Below, in pieces: positions 1-9,054 of a stretch of DNA of 20,086 nt. The stretch's first letter is position 1. Each line of letters begins with the position of its first letter. This stretch comes from Willaertia magna (taxonomy: Eukaryota > Heterolobosea > Eutetramitea > Acrasida > Naegleriidae): contig CADWAF010004724.1 in the NCBI GenBank assembly GCA_902984215.1, forward strand, positions 1 to 20,086, in the 5' to 3' direction. Made by a program: the position numbers and the translations under genes. The notes under the pieces are model-generated. The model was not told the origin of the DNA. It did not search any database and was given only the letters and a program-made list of their open reading frames with translations.

Positions 1-366
1 AATTTAATCAAATATATTTTAAATAGTAAAATAACTTAAAAGGATTCTTGATATTATTTAAAACCACAATATGAATTATAATTTTTAATATTTTTTTAAT
101 AATGGTCAACTGAGAAGAATATATTCATAGGAGAGCAGAAGATGAGTAGGAGTGAATACTTAATCAAAGCGTGGCTAAACAATTGAGCAACGTGGTAATC
201 ACCAAGCATTAGAAGCTCTCCTTTTTATCTTTTAAAAACAATGGATATTTGATTTCTTAGAGAAGCCTTGAATTTTAAGAAGAGTCGGTTAGAAGTTATT
301 GGAGTTTTCAGCGCCTTAATCTTTTTACGGGAAAGTTATTTTGTAATTTATTATTTACAAATAGGG
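1..366. other. gene-free left flank
   Basis: No convincing coding sequence is seen on either strand. It lies downstream of the minus-strand P450 gene and must hold its 3' untranslated region. It also contains the inverted-repeat RNA candidate at 129-226 and one TGGAGTTTT copy at 300-308. Confidence 0.6.
129..226 (+). ncRNA. candidate structured RNA with terminal stem and T5 terminator
   Basis: Bases 129-136 (AGGAGAGC) and 215-222 (GCTCTCCT) are perfectly complementary over 8 bp, unusually GC-rich for this intergenic DNA. Inside, three smaller hairpins can be drawn: 150-153 with 158-161, 169-176 with 186-193 (one G/A mismatch), and 194-196 with 201-203. The result is a cloverleaf-like four-way fold. 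A run of five T at 222-226 directly follows the stem on the plus strand, as expected for RNA polymerase III termination. It is not a recognisable tRNA: there is no A-box or B-box consensus and the anticodon-like loop has 9 nt. I also see no C/D or H/ACA box pattern, so the class is unknown. It could be a chance inverted repeat or a structure in a neighbouring transcript. Confidence 0.35.
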
Positions 367-2010
367 TTAAACTTCTGATGTCATTCTATGTTTTCTATTC
401 ACAAGTTTTAATTGACAAACAGAATCCAAAGTTAAAATAAATCCTCTTCTTTGATAAGGAACTCCAGAGTCAGCAATGTTATCACTTTCTTCAAACATTC
501 TTTCCTCAACATCACTTATTGGTAAATGTTCTAACCTAAATCTACTCAATAAATAAATTAAAAACACTTTCTGTTCAAGTAAACTAAAATTATTTCCTAA
601 GCATTTCCTTTGACCCAAACCAAAAGGTAAGAAACTACAAGGAGGTCTTTCCTTACGTTCTTTTTCATTAAAACGTTCTGGACGGAATTCATTCGCATCT
701 TCGCCCCAAATGTCTGGATCATGATGTAAACTATAAATATTGAAATTACAACAACATCCTTTAGGTACTTTATACCCATCAATAATGATATCTCTTTTAG
801 AAATAATTCTTTGTAAAACCATTGGTGCTGGAGGGTTTAATCTTAAATTTTCATTAATTGTCCAATTTAAATATTCAATACTATGAATCTTAGGAATATC
901 ATCTACAGTAAGTAGTTTATTATCAATATTTGGGAAGACTTGATAAATTTCTTCATATAACTTTTGTTGGATTTGAGGATAACTAGCTAGTTCATACATT
1001 AAGGTACTTAAATTACTTGAGGTTGTTTCGTGTCCTGCAAGGAAGAATAATACAACATTATCACGTAATTCTTGGTTAGTCAACTTGTAATCAGCATCTG
1101 GAGAATCAGTTGCAACAATCATTAAATCTAATAAAGTATTTTCAGATAATCTTCCATTTTCCTTAAATTCTTTTCTTTTCTTATCAATTACATCATAAAT
1201 TAATTTATCAAAAGTTTCTAAACTTTTTCGCATTTTAAAGTTTTCTGAAAAAGGAAGAGAATAATATAATTCTCTTAATAATAAATATTTTGGGTTGAGA
1301 GTATTATTTATAATATATTGATAAGCTTCTAAAGCTTCCTTTTTAAATTGTTCTTCCTTATTATTGACATCTATATTTCCATAAGAACCAACATAATTAA
1401 AATCAAATCCAAATCCTGCAATACTGATGGCATCTAATGTCATTCTTGTCATAAAATCTTTTGGTTTAATAATTGAATAGTTACGTTGATCTGATAAAGT
1501 TGATTCTTGTTCAATTCTTTCTACACATTGAATTACCTTTTCAGAGAAAATAGTTACAAAACGATCTGTGTTAGTAAATGCTGGATTAACAACGTGACGA
1601 TTTCTTTCCCATTCTTCTCCATTCATAACTACTAAGCTACTTCCTGAAAACTTTCTTTGAACAGGAGAGGCAATAGAATTAAATTTCTCTACATCTTTAT
1701 AATTAATGAAAATATCTTTTGCTGCTTTTGGGGTACTGAACATAACTACTGGACGTAAATTAGCAAAGTAAAATACGAATGGTTCATAATTGAATTTGTT
1801 AACATAGTCAAAAAATTTTAAAACCATTGGACGATTAAAATTTGTCATCATTTTAAAGGATTGGTATAAAGTTAATGTATTTTGTAAAGGTTTACCAGTT
1901 GAAACATTTACAATTCTATTTTTACAAATTGTTTCATAAATTTTAATAAAATTGTAAATAAATGTAACTAGTAAAAGAGGTGCTAGAATTATCCACCAAA
2001 GAAGCCACAT
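367..2010 (-). CDS. cytochrome P450 monooxygenase, microsomal type
   Basis: A 547-residue haem-thiolate monooxygenase, probably anchored in the ER membrane and fed electrons by a cytochrome P450 reductase. Its substrate cannot be read from sequence. Visible in order: an N-terminal hydrophobic anchor (about 2-22), the C-helix WxxxR (W134, R138), the I-helix oxygen-activation motif AGHETT (325-330), the K-helix ExxR (E387-R390), PERF (444-447), and the haem loop FGLGQRKCLG (463-472) with Cys470 as iron ligand. All core residues are intact and the length is normal for eukaryotic class II P450s. The overall pattern is nearest to CYP3/CYP4-like clans, which is inference. The start is an ATG at 2008-2010 immediately before the anchor. 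No intron is needed. It lies in tandem with the ferric reductase gene, 284 nt apart. Confidence 0.95.
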   Translation of the reverse strand: MWLLWWIILAPLLLVTFIYNFIKIYETICKNRIVNVSTGKPLQNTLTLYQSFKMMTNFNRPMVLKFFDYVNKFNYEPFVFYFANLRPVVMFSTPKAAKDIFINYKDVEKFNSIASPVQRKFSGSSLVVMNGEEWERNRHVVNPAFTNTDRFVTIFSEKVIQCVERIEQESTLSDQRNYSIIKPKDFMTRMTLDAISIAGFGFDFNYVGSYGNIDVNNKEEQFKKEALEAYQYIINNTLNPKYLLLRELYYSLPFSENFKMRKSLETFDKLIYDVIDKKRKEFKENGRLSENTLLDLMIVATDSPDADYKLTNQELRDNVVLFFLAGHETTSSNLSTLMYELASYPQIQQKLYEEIYQVFPNIDNKLLTVDDIPKIHSIEYLNWTINENLRLNPPAPMVLQRIISKRDIIIDGYKVPKGCCCNFNIYSLHHDPDIWGEDANEFRPERFNEKERKERPPCSFLPFGLGQRKCLGNNFSLLEQKVFLIYLLSRFRLEHLPISDVEERMFEESDNIADSGVPYQRRGFILTLDSVCQLKLVNRKHRMTSEV

Positions 2011-2294
2011 TGTGTTCTTGAAATGTTAGTTAATTTTTTTGAATTTACAATCTCCAATCAATTTTTGCTTTTAAATAAATACTTTCCAATAAAATTTATA
2101 GTTAAATGCAATATAAGGAAATAATGCAATTGGAGTTTTTATATTTAAGATAAATAGATGGTCGTATTAACGTACTTGCGTTGTTTTAAAAAACTCCAAA
2201 TTGACCGCTTAATTGAATGTATTAACTTGACTTCTTTAAGAACTCAAAATTTTTATAATATTATACATTTCGTTACAAAATTGTTGTTGTAAAA
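2011..2294 (-). promoter_or_regulatory. upstream region of the P450 gene
   Basis: This 284-nt AT-rich spacer holds the P450 promoter and the 3' end of the ferric reductase transcript. Two copies of the 10-mer TGGAGTTTTT lie here, at 2131-2140 on the plus strand and 2189-2198 on the minus strand. The same 10-mer occurs upstream of the ferric reductase gene. No core promoter element is identified with confidence. Confidence 0.4.
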
Positions 2295-4439
2295 TTACAT
2301 CTCAAAAACTTCTTTGTGTAATTGGAAACGAGCTCCAGAGCAAGAAGTTTTTTGAATTGCATTTTGTACATCAACTAACATTTCTCTTGGTCCACAGGCA
2401 AAAACACCAATAGTGTGTGTTTGTTCTGTATTAAAACCAATTCCATATAAATAGTCTTTAAAGTTAGGTCTTCTTCCATAGTTAAATCTTTTATCTGTTT
2501 CTGATCTATCATTTGATTTTCTAGTCATGTAGAAACTATATTCTACATTTTCTCTCTTTTCTAATAATTCAGGAAATAGTTTTAATAAGCTATCATCTTT
2601 CATAGTCCAAATTACATGATAAGATTTTCTAGAAGTATTCTTTTGATTTAACATTAATTCAGTATAAAGAGAATTAATAAATGTAATACCAATACCTCCA
2701 GCAATTAATACAATTGTATCATAAGTGTTAGGAGAAATTGACAATCTACCATAAGGTCCTTCAACCCTTGCAAGTAAATTAATATTATTTCCACCTTTCT
2801 TTTGTGCATAGTTTGCCAATTCTTTTGTCCAACCACGTCCCATGTTTTTAACACAACAAGTAAATTCAACATATGACCCATATTTTGTATAATTGCTAAT
2901 ACTAAATGGATGCCACTGTGCAATACTGACAGCTGGAATGTATAAATAAACAAATTTACCATATCCTAACCTATCAAATGAATAGAAAGTGATTGCTGAC
3001 TTTTGTAAAGTACAAACTGTGACACCTGAATCTTCGTGATATTCCAAGTTGACCACCTTTGCAGGTACAAAAAGTCCTAATACTATTCTAAGTAAATGAT
3101 CCAATACCAACAAAACTAAAGATGCTGCAGTGATAGGTAATGTTTTTGTTAAACCACCACCGTGAATATTAACCAAAACAAGGAATGGAACACCAAATAC
3201 AAAGTGAACTACTTTAAACAATTCCCAAAATCTTCTTCTAATTGGTTCAAAAGTAAATAAAACAAGAATAGTCATACAACCCCACGCAATAACACCCAAT
3301 AATGGATAATCATTAGCTTCCATTGTAAATATTTCAGTAATATTATCAGCAAATTCAACGATCATAGCAATTGCATGAGCTCCAATTGCTAAATAGGTAA
3401 ATCTTGCAATCCATTTGTGGAATTTAATTGCTCTCTCAAATGAAACTCCAAAGATAAACATAAATACTGAATATCTAGTAACAGGAACTACAAGGAAAGC
3501 AACATTTAATATGTTAAGGTAACCCAAGCCTTTAGCAACGTGCTTTGATTTTGAGTGTAAAAAACCATAAGTGAACCATGAGGCTGCTAAGGCTAAGTAA
3601 GTAAATACCAATATTACTTCACCAATTGTAATATCTAATATTGGGTTTAATAACCAATGTCCTAAATACTTATTCTTAATTAAAGGGAAGAATCTTTTAT
3701 GGAATATAAAATCAATTGGAAGAGAATGAGATTTCCAACCAATAAAAGTATAAGCTAAACCAATGAGTATCATTAAGCCTACAACTGAACCTGTCGCTAC
3801 TAAATGGAAAGGAAATACGTACTTTCTTGGTGGAGTAGGTGGCTGTGCTAGATCCATAAAGTTAACTGTTGTTTTCCCTGCATTGGTATGTTTTTTAGTA
3901 ATATCCTTAGTATTTGTATTCCATGCATAACTTAAATTTATAGTTGCATTCCTTATTGGTTTATCTGTGTTAGTATCTTTGGTATCAATATATCTAGTAA
4001 ACTTTAATGTAGTTATTCCAGTATCACTATTGTAAGCACCATTTATTTCCAAGATATTATTTATACCACTTAACTCTCTATCATCCTTAGGAATTGATTT
4101 TCCAGGTAAATAAGCGTCTACAACGACAGGAGCTTTCTTTTCAACATCATAATATCCAATGTAACAATCTGCTTGATTCATAGGGCTATTTACAAAATCA
4201 ATACCGATAGACATCCAACCACTAGTTTTTCCTTCCAACGCAAACTCAATGATATCATCAGAACCAACTTTTCCGGTTTCTTTTTGGTTGATAGACCAAT
4301 ATAAATTAAATCCTTCTAATAATTTTAAAGAAGAACTGTATTCGCCAGACTGAATAGTTGGAGTTTTAATATTTGCGGAAACAAATATAATACTGAATAG
4401 TAGCAGAGAGAATAAAGTAGAAAGAAGGAACGATTTCAT
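2295..4439 (-). CDS. DOMON domain-ferric reductase / NADPH oxidase-like fusion
   Basis: A 714-residue membrane flavocytochrome that probably moves electrons from cytosolic NAD(P)H through FAD and two haems to an extracytoplasmic acceptor such as ferric iron or oxygen. In order: signal peptide (about 1-22); a lumenal or extracellular DOMON-like beta domain (about 38-195) with the typical GWMSIGID and QADCYIGYYD segments; a first membrane helix (208-234); and a ferric-reductase transmembrane core. Two haem-ligand pairs are visible, H341/H355 and H412/H426, each with 13 residues between. These are followed by the FAD site WHPFS (509-513), the nucleotide-binding LIAGGIGIT (578-586), ACGPREM (681-687) and an ending HKEVFEM, as in the FRE/NOX family. 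All catalytic landmarks are present. DOMON domains bind haem or sugars in other proteins. No EF-hands are seen, which speaks against a calcium-activated NOX. The ATG at 4437-4439 begins the signal peptide. Confidence 0.92.
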   Translation of the reverse strand: MKSFLLSTLFSLLLFSIIFVSANIKTPTIQSGEYSSSLKLLEGFNLYWSINQKETGKVGSDDIIEFALEGKTSGWMSIGIDFVNSPMNQADCYIGYYDVEKKAPVVVDAYLPGKSIPKDDRELSGINNILEINGAYNSDTGITTLKFTRYIDTKDTNTDKPIRNATINLSYAWNTNTKDITKKHTNAGKTTVNFMDLAQPPTPPRKYVFPFHLVATGSVVGLMILIGLAYTFIGWKSHSLPIDFIFHKRFFPLIKNKYLGHWLLNPILDITIGEVILVFTYLALAASWFTYGFLHSKSKHVAKGLGYLNILNVAFLVVPVTRYSVFMFIFGVSFERAIKFHKWIARFTYLAIGAHAIAMIVEFADNITEIFTMEANDYPLLGVIAWGCMTILVLFTFEPIRRRFWELFKVVHFVFGVPFLVLVNIHGGGLTKTLPITAASLVLLVLDHLLRIVLGLFVPAKVVNLEYHEDSGVTVCTLQKSAITFYSFDRLGYGKFVYLYIPAVSIAQWHPFSISNYTKYGSYVEFTCCVKNMGRGWTKELANYAQKKGGNNINLLARVEGPYGRLSISPNTYDTIVLIAGGIGITFINSLYTELMLNQKNTSRKSYHVIWTMKDDSLLKLFPELLEKRENVEYSFYMTRKSNDRSETDKRFNYGRRPNFKDYLYGIGFNTEQTHTIGVFACGPREMLVDVQNAIQKTSCSGARFQLHKEVFEM

Positions 4440-4784
4440 GTTGTGAATAAATTTTCCTAAGGGTCCCGTATCAATCTACCAATAGAATTTTTTTATTTGT
4501 CAAAAAACTCCAGTTTTCTTGTTTGGAAAGACATTTAATAAACAAAGGAAGTCCTTTTAAGGCTTTGGTTTCATATTTTTCTTAATGTCTTTAATGATGG
4601 AGAAAGAAATTTCAAACCAAGGTCTTTGCCTCAGGTGTCTAAGGTCTTTGAAGATTTGTAACCTTAATTGTTCTGTTACGAACAAATTTATCAATTCATG
4701 TTTAGATTTATTGTAGTTATTAAGATAGCCAGGGGTTTTAGACCTTTAGTTGTGAATGGTACTAATTGGAGCAAAAACAAATTG
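4440..4784 (-). promoter_or_regulatory. upstream region of the ferric reductase gene
   Basis: This 345-nt stretch has no gene. It holds the ferric reductase promoter and the 3' end of the next minus-strand gene. It contains TGGAGTTTTT on the minus strand (4503-4512) and a direct repeat AAGGTCTTTG at 4619-4628 and 4641-4650, starts 22 nt apart. Whether these bind a regulator is unknown. Confidence 0.4.
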
Positions 4785-5876
4785 TTATTTCAACAAGTTT
4801 TTAGTTACGTCTTCTTTCCATTCTTTTCTTAAATCTCTGTCATTTTTTGGCAATAACGGTTTACCGTGGGCCATCGTAATTCCTTTCCAGTCCCAGTTAT
4901 TTACATTCTCCACTTCTTGTGACAATTTTTTCTTGTCTTTTACAATTAATCTATACATTGGAGAAACACCAAACTTGTTATTAATACCCATAAACTTGCC
5001 ATACAATTTCATGCCTATTTTACCAGGCACTGTTGCATCACCTACAACTTGTTGAATATTGTGGGCCATGTCACATGCAATTAACATCTTGTTAAATGTA
5101 TCAAATAAAACAATTTCTTGTAAAACAGCAATACTTTCAAATGTCTGAACCTTAAATCTGTTGTTTAAATCTTTATCTTCTAACCATTCTCTTGGCAATT
5201 GATAATCTTTTGGAAATTCAATTAAAACTTTATTTAAAGTGTCTGTTAAATTTCTGTTTAATTTTTTGTTAAAGGATTTAATCATGCTATCTTTGGATCC
5301 AGGGGGACAAAAGAATTTAACATTTGTTCTCTTTTTATCTAAAATGTAATATTTAACATATGCATGGGCAAATAAATGATGTTCTTTGTTAGGAATGACA
5401 ACGGTCTCAACATTGTCTCCTAATTTTGAAATTAAATCTTTTACAACATCAGTCAACTCTACCACATTATATAAAAGAATTTTCTTATTGTCATTTCCAT
5501 ATTTTACTACAGTCATGTTGCTACTATTTGCAATGGGTGGAAAATTTAACTGAAAATAATGTTTGTAAACAAAAAAATTATTGTTAAGTGAAAGAATAAA
5601 ATCTTTTGGGTCATACTTTATGGAATCAACCCCTTCTGTAAGGTATAGATAAGAAAATAAGGCTGTAGGGATTCCAAGTAACAAAAAAGCTGTTAATTTA
5701 AGTTTGCTTGTTTTTTTAGTGTTGTTGTAATCATTTCTGTTTTGGTTGTCCTGTTTTAAGGTCGACAATGAGAATAGAGAGGTGTGAAAAGTACGTAAAA
5801 TTGGTTGCGATAAAGTAGAAAGAATAACTCTTTTTGAAGGAGAAAATAATTTAATCTTTGAAAGAACTCCAGACAT
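4785..5876 (-). CDS. mitochondrial membrane-anchored DUF4336-like (metallo-beta-lactamase-fold) protein
   Basis: A 363-residue protein of unknown reaction. The N-terminus (about 1-40) is rich in Ser, Arg and Lys, lacks acidic residues, and contains RTFHTS, typical of a mitochondrial presequence. One membrane helix follows at 61-79. The soluble part resembles DUF4336 proteins, a branch of the metallo-beta-lactamase fold. It has VVIPNKEHHLFAHAY (159-173) with paired H166/H167, a CPPG turn (190-193), a strand ending in D269 (LIACDMAHN), and a late AHGKPL (336-341) with H337. These are plausible metal ligands in the family's spacing, although the classic HxHxDH motif is absent. The inference is an inner-membrane or intermembrane-space hydrolase-like protein. 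The ATG at 5874-5876 gives a complete presequence. It is divergent from the pseudokinase gene. Confidence 0.7.
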   Translation of the reverse strand: MSGVLSKIKLFSPSKRVILSTLSQPILRTFHTSLFSLSTLKQDNQNRNDYNNTKKTSKLKLTAFLLLGIPTALFSYLYLTEGVDSIKYDPKDFILSLNNNFFVYKHYFQLNFPPIANSSNMTVVKYGNDNKKILLYNVVELTDVVKDLISKLGDNVETVVIPNKEHHLFAHAYVKYYILDKKRTNVKFFCPPGSKDSMIKSFNKKLNRNLTDTLNKVLIEFPKDYQLPREWLEDKDLNNRFKVQTFESIAVLQEIVLFDTFNKMLIACDMAHNIQQVVGDATVPGKIGMKLYGKFMGINNKFGVSPMYRLIVKDKKKLSQEVENVNNWDWKGITMAHGKPLLPKNDRDLRKEWKEDVTKNLLK

Positions 5877-6138
5877 TGTTTTATTATTAGTTAATTACAT
5901 TCCTTGTGTTAAGAAAGTCTTTTTAAAATTGTTGTTAATTGAATGTTAAATTTAGAAAATTATTTATATTATTATCAAGCATTATAATTTAATAAACTTT
6001 AACCTTTCAATAATTGTAGTGTTGTTGCTATTGTAACCGTAAATAAAAGATTGTAATGAGATGTGAAGAGTGTCTCCGTACACTTGCCTGATTTTCAGGA
6101 AAAAATTTTACAGTCACCAAAATATTAAAAGAAAGAAA
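5877..6138. promoter_or_regulatory. divergent promoter region
   Basis: The 262 nt between two head-to-head genes must contain both promoters. The plus-strand frame stays open leftward to a GTG at 6070, but no ATG lies there. The first in-frame ATG is at 6139 in an A-rich context, so this stretch is taken as untranslated. Confidence 0.5.
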
Positions 6139-8362
6139 ATGGGTCAACAACAAACAATAACCTCTCTTGACACAAGAAACAACAATTCCGAACAACAAAT
6201 TAATCACGATAATATTATTGAAGAAGACTTTCACTCCATTTTAAAAGTGAAAAGTGAAAATAAAGAAATTTTAAAACAATTTGAATTGGCGAATGAAAAG
6301 TTTAAAATTCAACAATTTCAATTGGCTTCTAATTTATTTAAAGAAATAATTAGTTATAAAAATTTAAATATTTTAATTGAATTATATTCTTATTTTTATT
6401 TATCTTTATGTTTTTTAAATGAATTTCATTTATGTCAATTGTCAAAAAAGAAAAGTATTTTAATTGACATGATAAGAGAAGAAGAAAAAGAAGAAATTAA
6501 TTATAAAGATGAAATTAATTTTAATGATTTAAAAATAATAGTTTTTAAAATTTGTTTAAAATATTTAAAAATTGGAATTGAAAAGAGTGAAAATTTAGAG
6601 AATGAAGAAATTTATTTTAATTTTTTATATTTTTATTCTAATTGTAATTTTGAATTGGAAAATTATAGAAAATCTTTACAAAGTTTACAAAAAGCCATTG
6701 AAACGTTAGAAAATAATAATAATATTAAAATATGGGAGAAACAATTTAAAAATTTTAAGAAAAAACCACTTTTCAATAAAGATAATTTACCTTTTCAAAA
6801 TGTCAAAAATCAATTACATTTTGAAAAGGCAATTAACTATTATTTACAAAGAAATCACAATAAATCTTTAAATGAAATTAATAATATAACAGAGGAAGAA
6901 AATGATATTTTACAAAAAATTGAAATAAATTTATTAAAAGGACATTCTTATTTAAAATTACAAAATTTTAAACTTTCAGAGATTGAATTTACCAAAATAT
7001 TAACTTTACAACAAGAATTATTACAAAAAACAAATAACCAAATATGTCCATTTAATATTGAAGGATTATTTGGTTTAAGTTTATTATTTTTACAAAACTC
7101 AAATATTTACGATCAAGCCAATGAATTTATTTTAAAAGTTTTAAAATATAGTGATAGAAATTATTTTAAAAGTTATTTATTTTATTTTATTGCTGCTAAA
7201 ATAAGTTTATTACAAAATAAGAATTTAATGTGTTTAGAATATTTATTACAATCAATTAGTATAAATAATAAAGATAATTATAATTCTAAAAGATTATTTA
7301 ATTTATTGAAATTAATAAATCCATCAATTGTCAATAATCAACTTGAAACTTTAATGATTGAAGAAAAGAAAAAAAAGAAATTACAACATTTTGAAATTAA
7401 AAAATTAAAGAATGAAAATTTATTTATTTTAAAATCAAAAGATTTTCCATTAAAAGAATTTATTGGTAAACGAATTTCAAATTGTGTCATCCATCAAAAA
7501 GTTTTACGTCAACTAGAAAAATTAAATCATTTAAATCTTTTACAAAATACAATTATCTTAAAAAAAGAAAAGAATGAAATTTGGTTTATTTCTGAAAAGA
7601 ATACAAAATTAATTTCTTTAGAAAAATTATTATCTGACAAATCTATTCATTTAAATTGGATTGATAAAATTAATATTTTGATTGATGTGGCATTTGGCTT
7701 GAAAGAATTAGAAAAGAATAATTTAATTCATGGATATTTAACATCTAGAAATGTTTTAATTAAATTATTAAGCGATGATGATTTTAACACAATTATTTGT
7801 GATTATGGTATTTCTTCTTGTCAACCAATCCACATTGACAGTAACCAATCAGCGGAAAATACTGACTATCAATCAAATAACAACGACTACTCATTCCATT
7901 TAGAAAGAGTTCTAAATGGAAGTAGTTTAATTTATACATCCCCAGAACTTTTTGAAATACATCATTTTACAATGAATAGTGACATTTATTCATTTGGTAT
8001 TTTAATGTACGAAGTATTCTTTAGAATTAAACCTTATTCTTTAAATGAATTTGATTGTAATAAGGATTATATTTTAACTAGAGAGAATTTTAAGAAATAT
8101 TTTGTAAGTGATGAAATAAGACCAATTATTCCATCACAAGAAGAAAGATTTAAATTATTAAATATGGAAAATAGAGAATTTAATGAACATGAATTAAATT
8201 ATATAAATTTAATGAAAAAAGTAAGTAAATAATTGTCACAACTGGTAATCTTACAATTCTTAATAGTGCTGGGATAGTGATGACTCAAAAAGACCATCCT
8301 TTGAGCAAATCTTAAATATCTTATATCAGTTATACATTCACGCTTATCCTTGCTTTCAGTAA
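6139..8362 (+). CDS. TPR-like repeat protein with C-terminal TKL-type pseudokinase domain (spliced)
   Basis: Two exons, 6139-8220 and 8267-8362, encode 725 residues. The ATG at 6139 gives MGQQQT, a good N-myristoylation signal (Gly2, Thr6), so membrane association is likely. Residues about 50-400 are helical and TPR-like, with repeated F/Y-L-A spacing. A kinase fold follows: a possible ATP lysine K439 (FPLKEF), HGYLTSRN (531-538) replacing HRDLKxxN, DYG (555-557) replacing DFG, SPE (601-603) and SDIYSFGILMYEV. The catalytic-base Asp is Tyr533 and no glycine loop is evident, hence probably a pseudokinase or weak enzyme. Unspliced, the protein would stop at 8232 inside subdomain XI. Removing the 46-nt intron restores CWDSDDSKRPSF (695-706), the conserved end of kinase domains. 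The likely role is a scaffold in signalling; the partners are unknown. Confidence 0.8.
8221..8266 (+). other. intron in the pseudokinase gene
   Basis: The donor GTAAGT at 8221 directly follows a complete Lys codon (phase 0). The acceptor is TTAATAG ending at 8266. The 46-nt intron contains in-frame stops. The downstream exon reads CWDSDDSKRPSF, which matches kinase subdomain XI and continues correctly from NYINLMKK. Protein-level continuity is the main evidence. Confidence 0.85.
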
Positions 8363-9054
8363 CTGGATACAATAATTAAACAATACAATATTATTAAAAT
8401 AATAATGATTACCCCTCATTGAACAGTATTGCTTTTTGTGCGCTAGGCAAAACAAAAAGTTAAAACCCTCAAAACTTTGGCCAAAATAAGTCAATGAACC
8501 TGGTGTCTTAATATGAAGCTAATTTTCAATTAATGGTCATCACTCAAAATGCTAATATCTGGCATTAATAACCACAACATTACAATCAAACTGAAGTGGT
8601 CATTAGCTTAATATAATAGTCACTGCAATCAAATACACAATTTAAATACAGAAAGTGACCTTCCCATTATCAGTCCCGTTAGCTTTGGAATGGAATTAAA
8701 TTTTTATTTAGATTACTCAATTCAGCCGAATGACTGCTTTTCGTATAAATTATTTTCTGGCGTTTCGTTTAAATAGTATTAACAGCATTAACTCCATTAG
8801 TATCTCTACTTATTATATTCAAATATATCAATTTTCTAAACATAATTATATAGTCCCTACTCGATAAAGAAAACAAAGTCAATTATTAATATGGAAAACA
8901 GAATTAACAAAAGAAATATCTGAATGCACATTCGAATGGTTTTTAAAACTTTATTTAAATCGCTGAATATTGCTGATAAAAAAAACAATTTATTTATCGA
9001 CTAGATAGTTGTGTGTAACTTCTTGTAATCTACTTTTGTCAAATATTGAAAGCC
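8363..9054. other. 692-nt gene-free region, probable promoter of the next gene
   Basis: No coding potential is evident on either strand, and stops are dense. It holds several TGAC/GTCA cores: 8490-8493, 8535-8539 (GGTCA), 8598-8602 (GGTCA), 8619-8622, 8656-8660 (TGACC) and 8731-8734. It is the longest intergenic stretch in the window and lies upstream of the orphan gene at 9055, so it may be its control region. A non-coding RNA or a short upstream exon cannot be excluded. Confidence 0.45.

Noticed and set aside
129..226. Intron-containing tRNA gene
   Set aside because: The 8-bp stem and three arms look tRNA-like, but there is no T8, A-box, TTCRA loop or plausible anticodon arm.
6070..6138. 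In-frame N-terminal extension of the pseudokinase
   Set aside because: It would begin at GTG (6070), not ATG. The ATG at 6139 has a good context and yields a myristoylation signal.
9046..9054. Three-codon extension of the orphan gene
   Set aside because: It begins with TTG. The ATG at 9055 in GCCATGG is far more likely.
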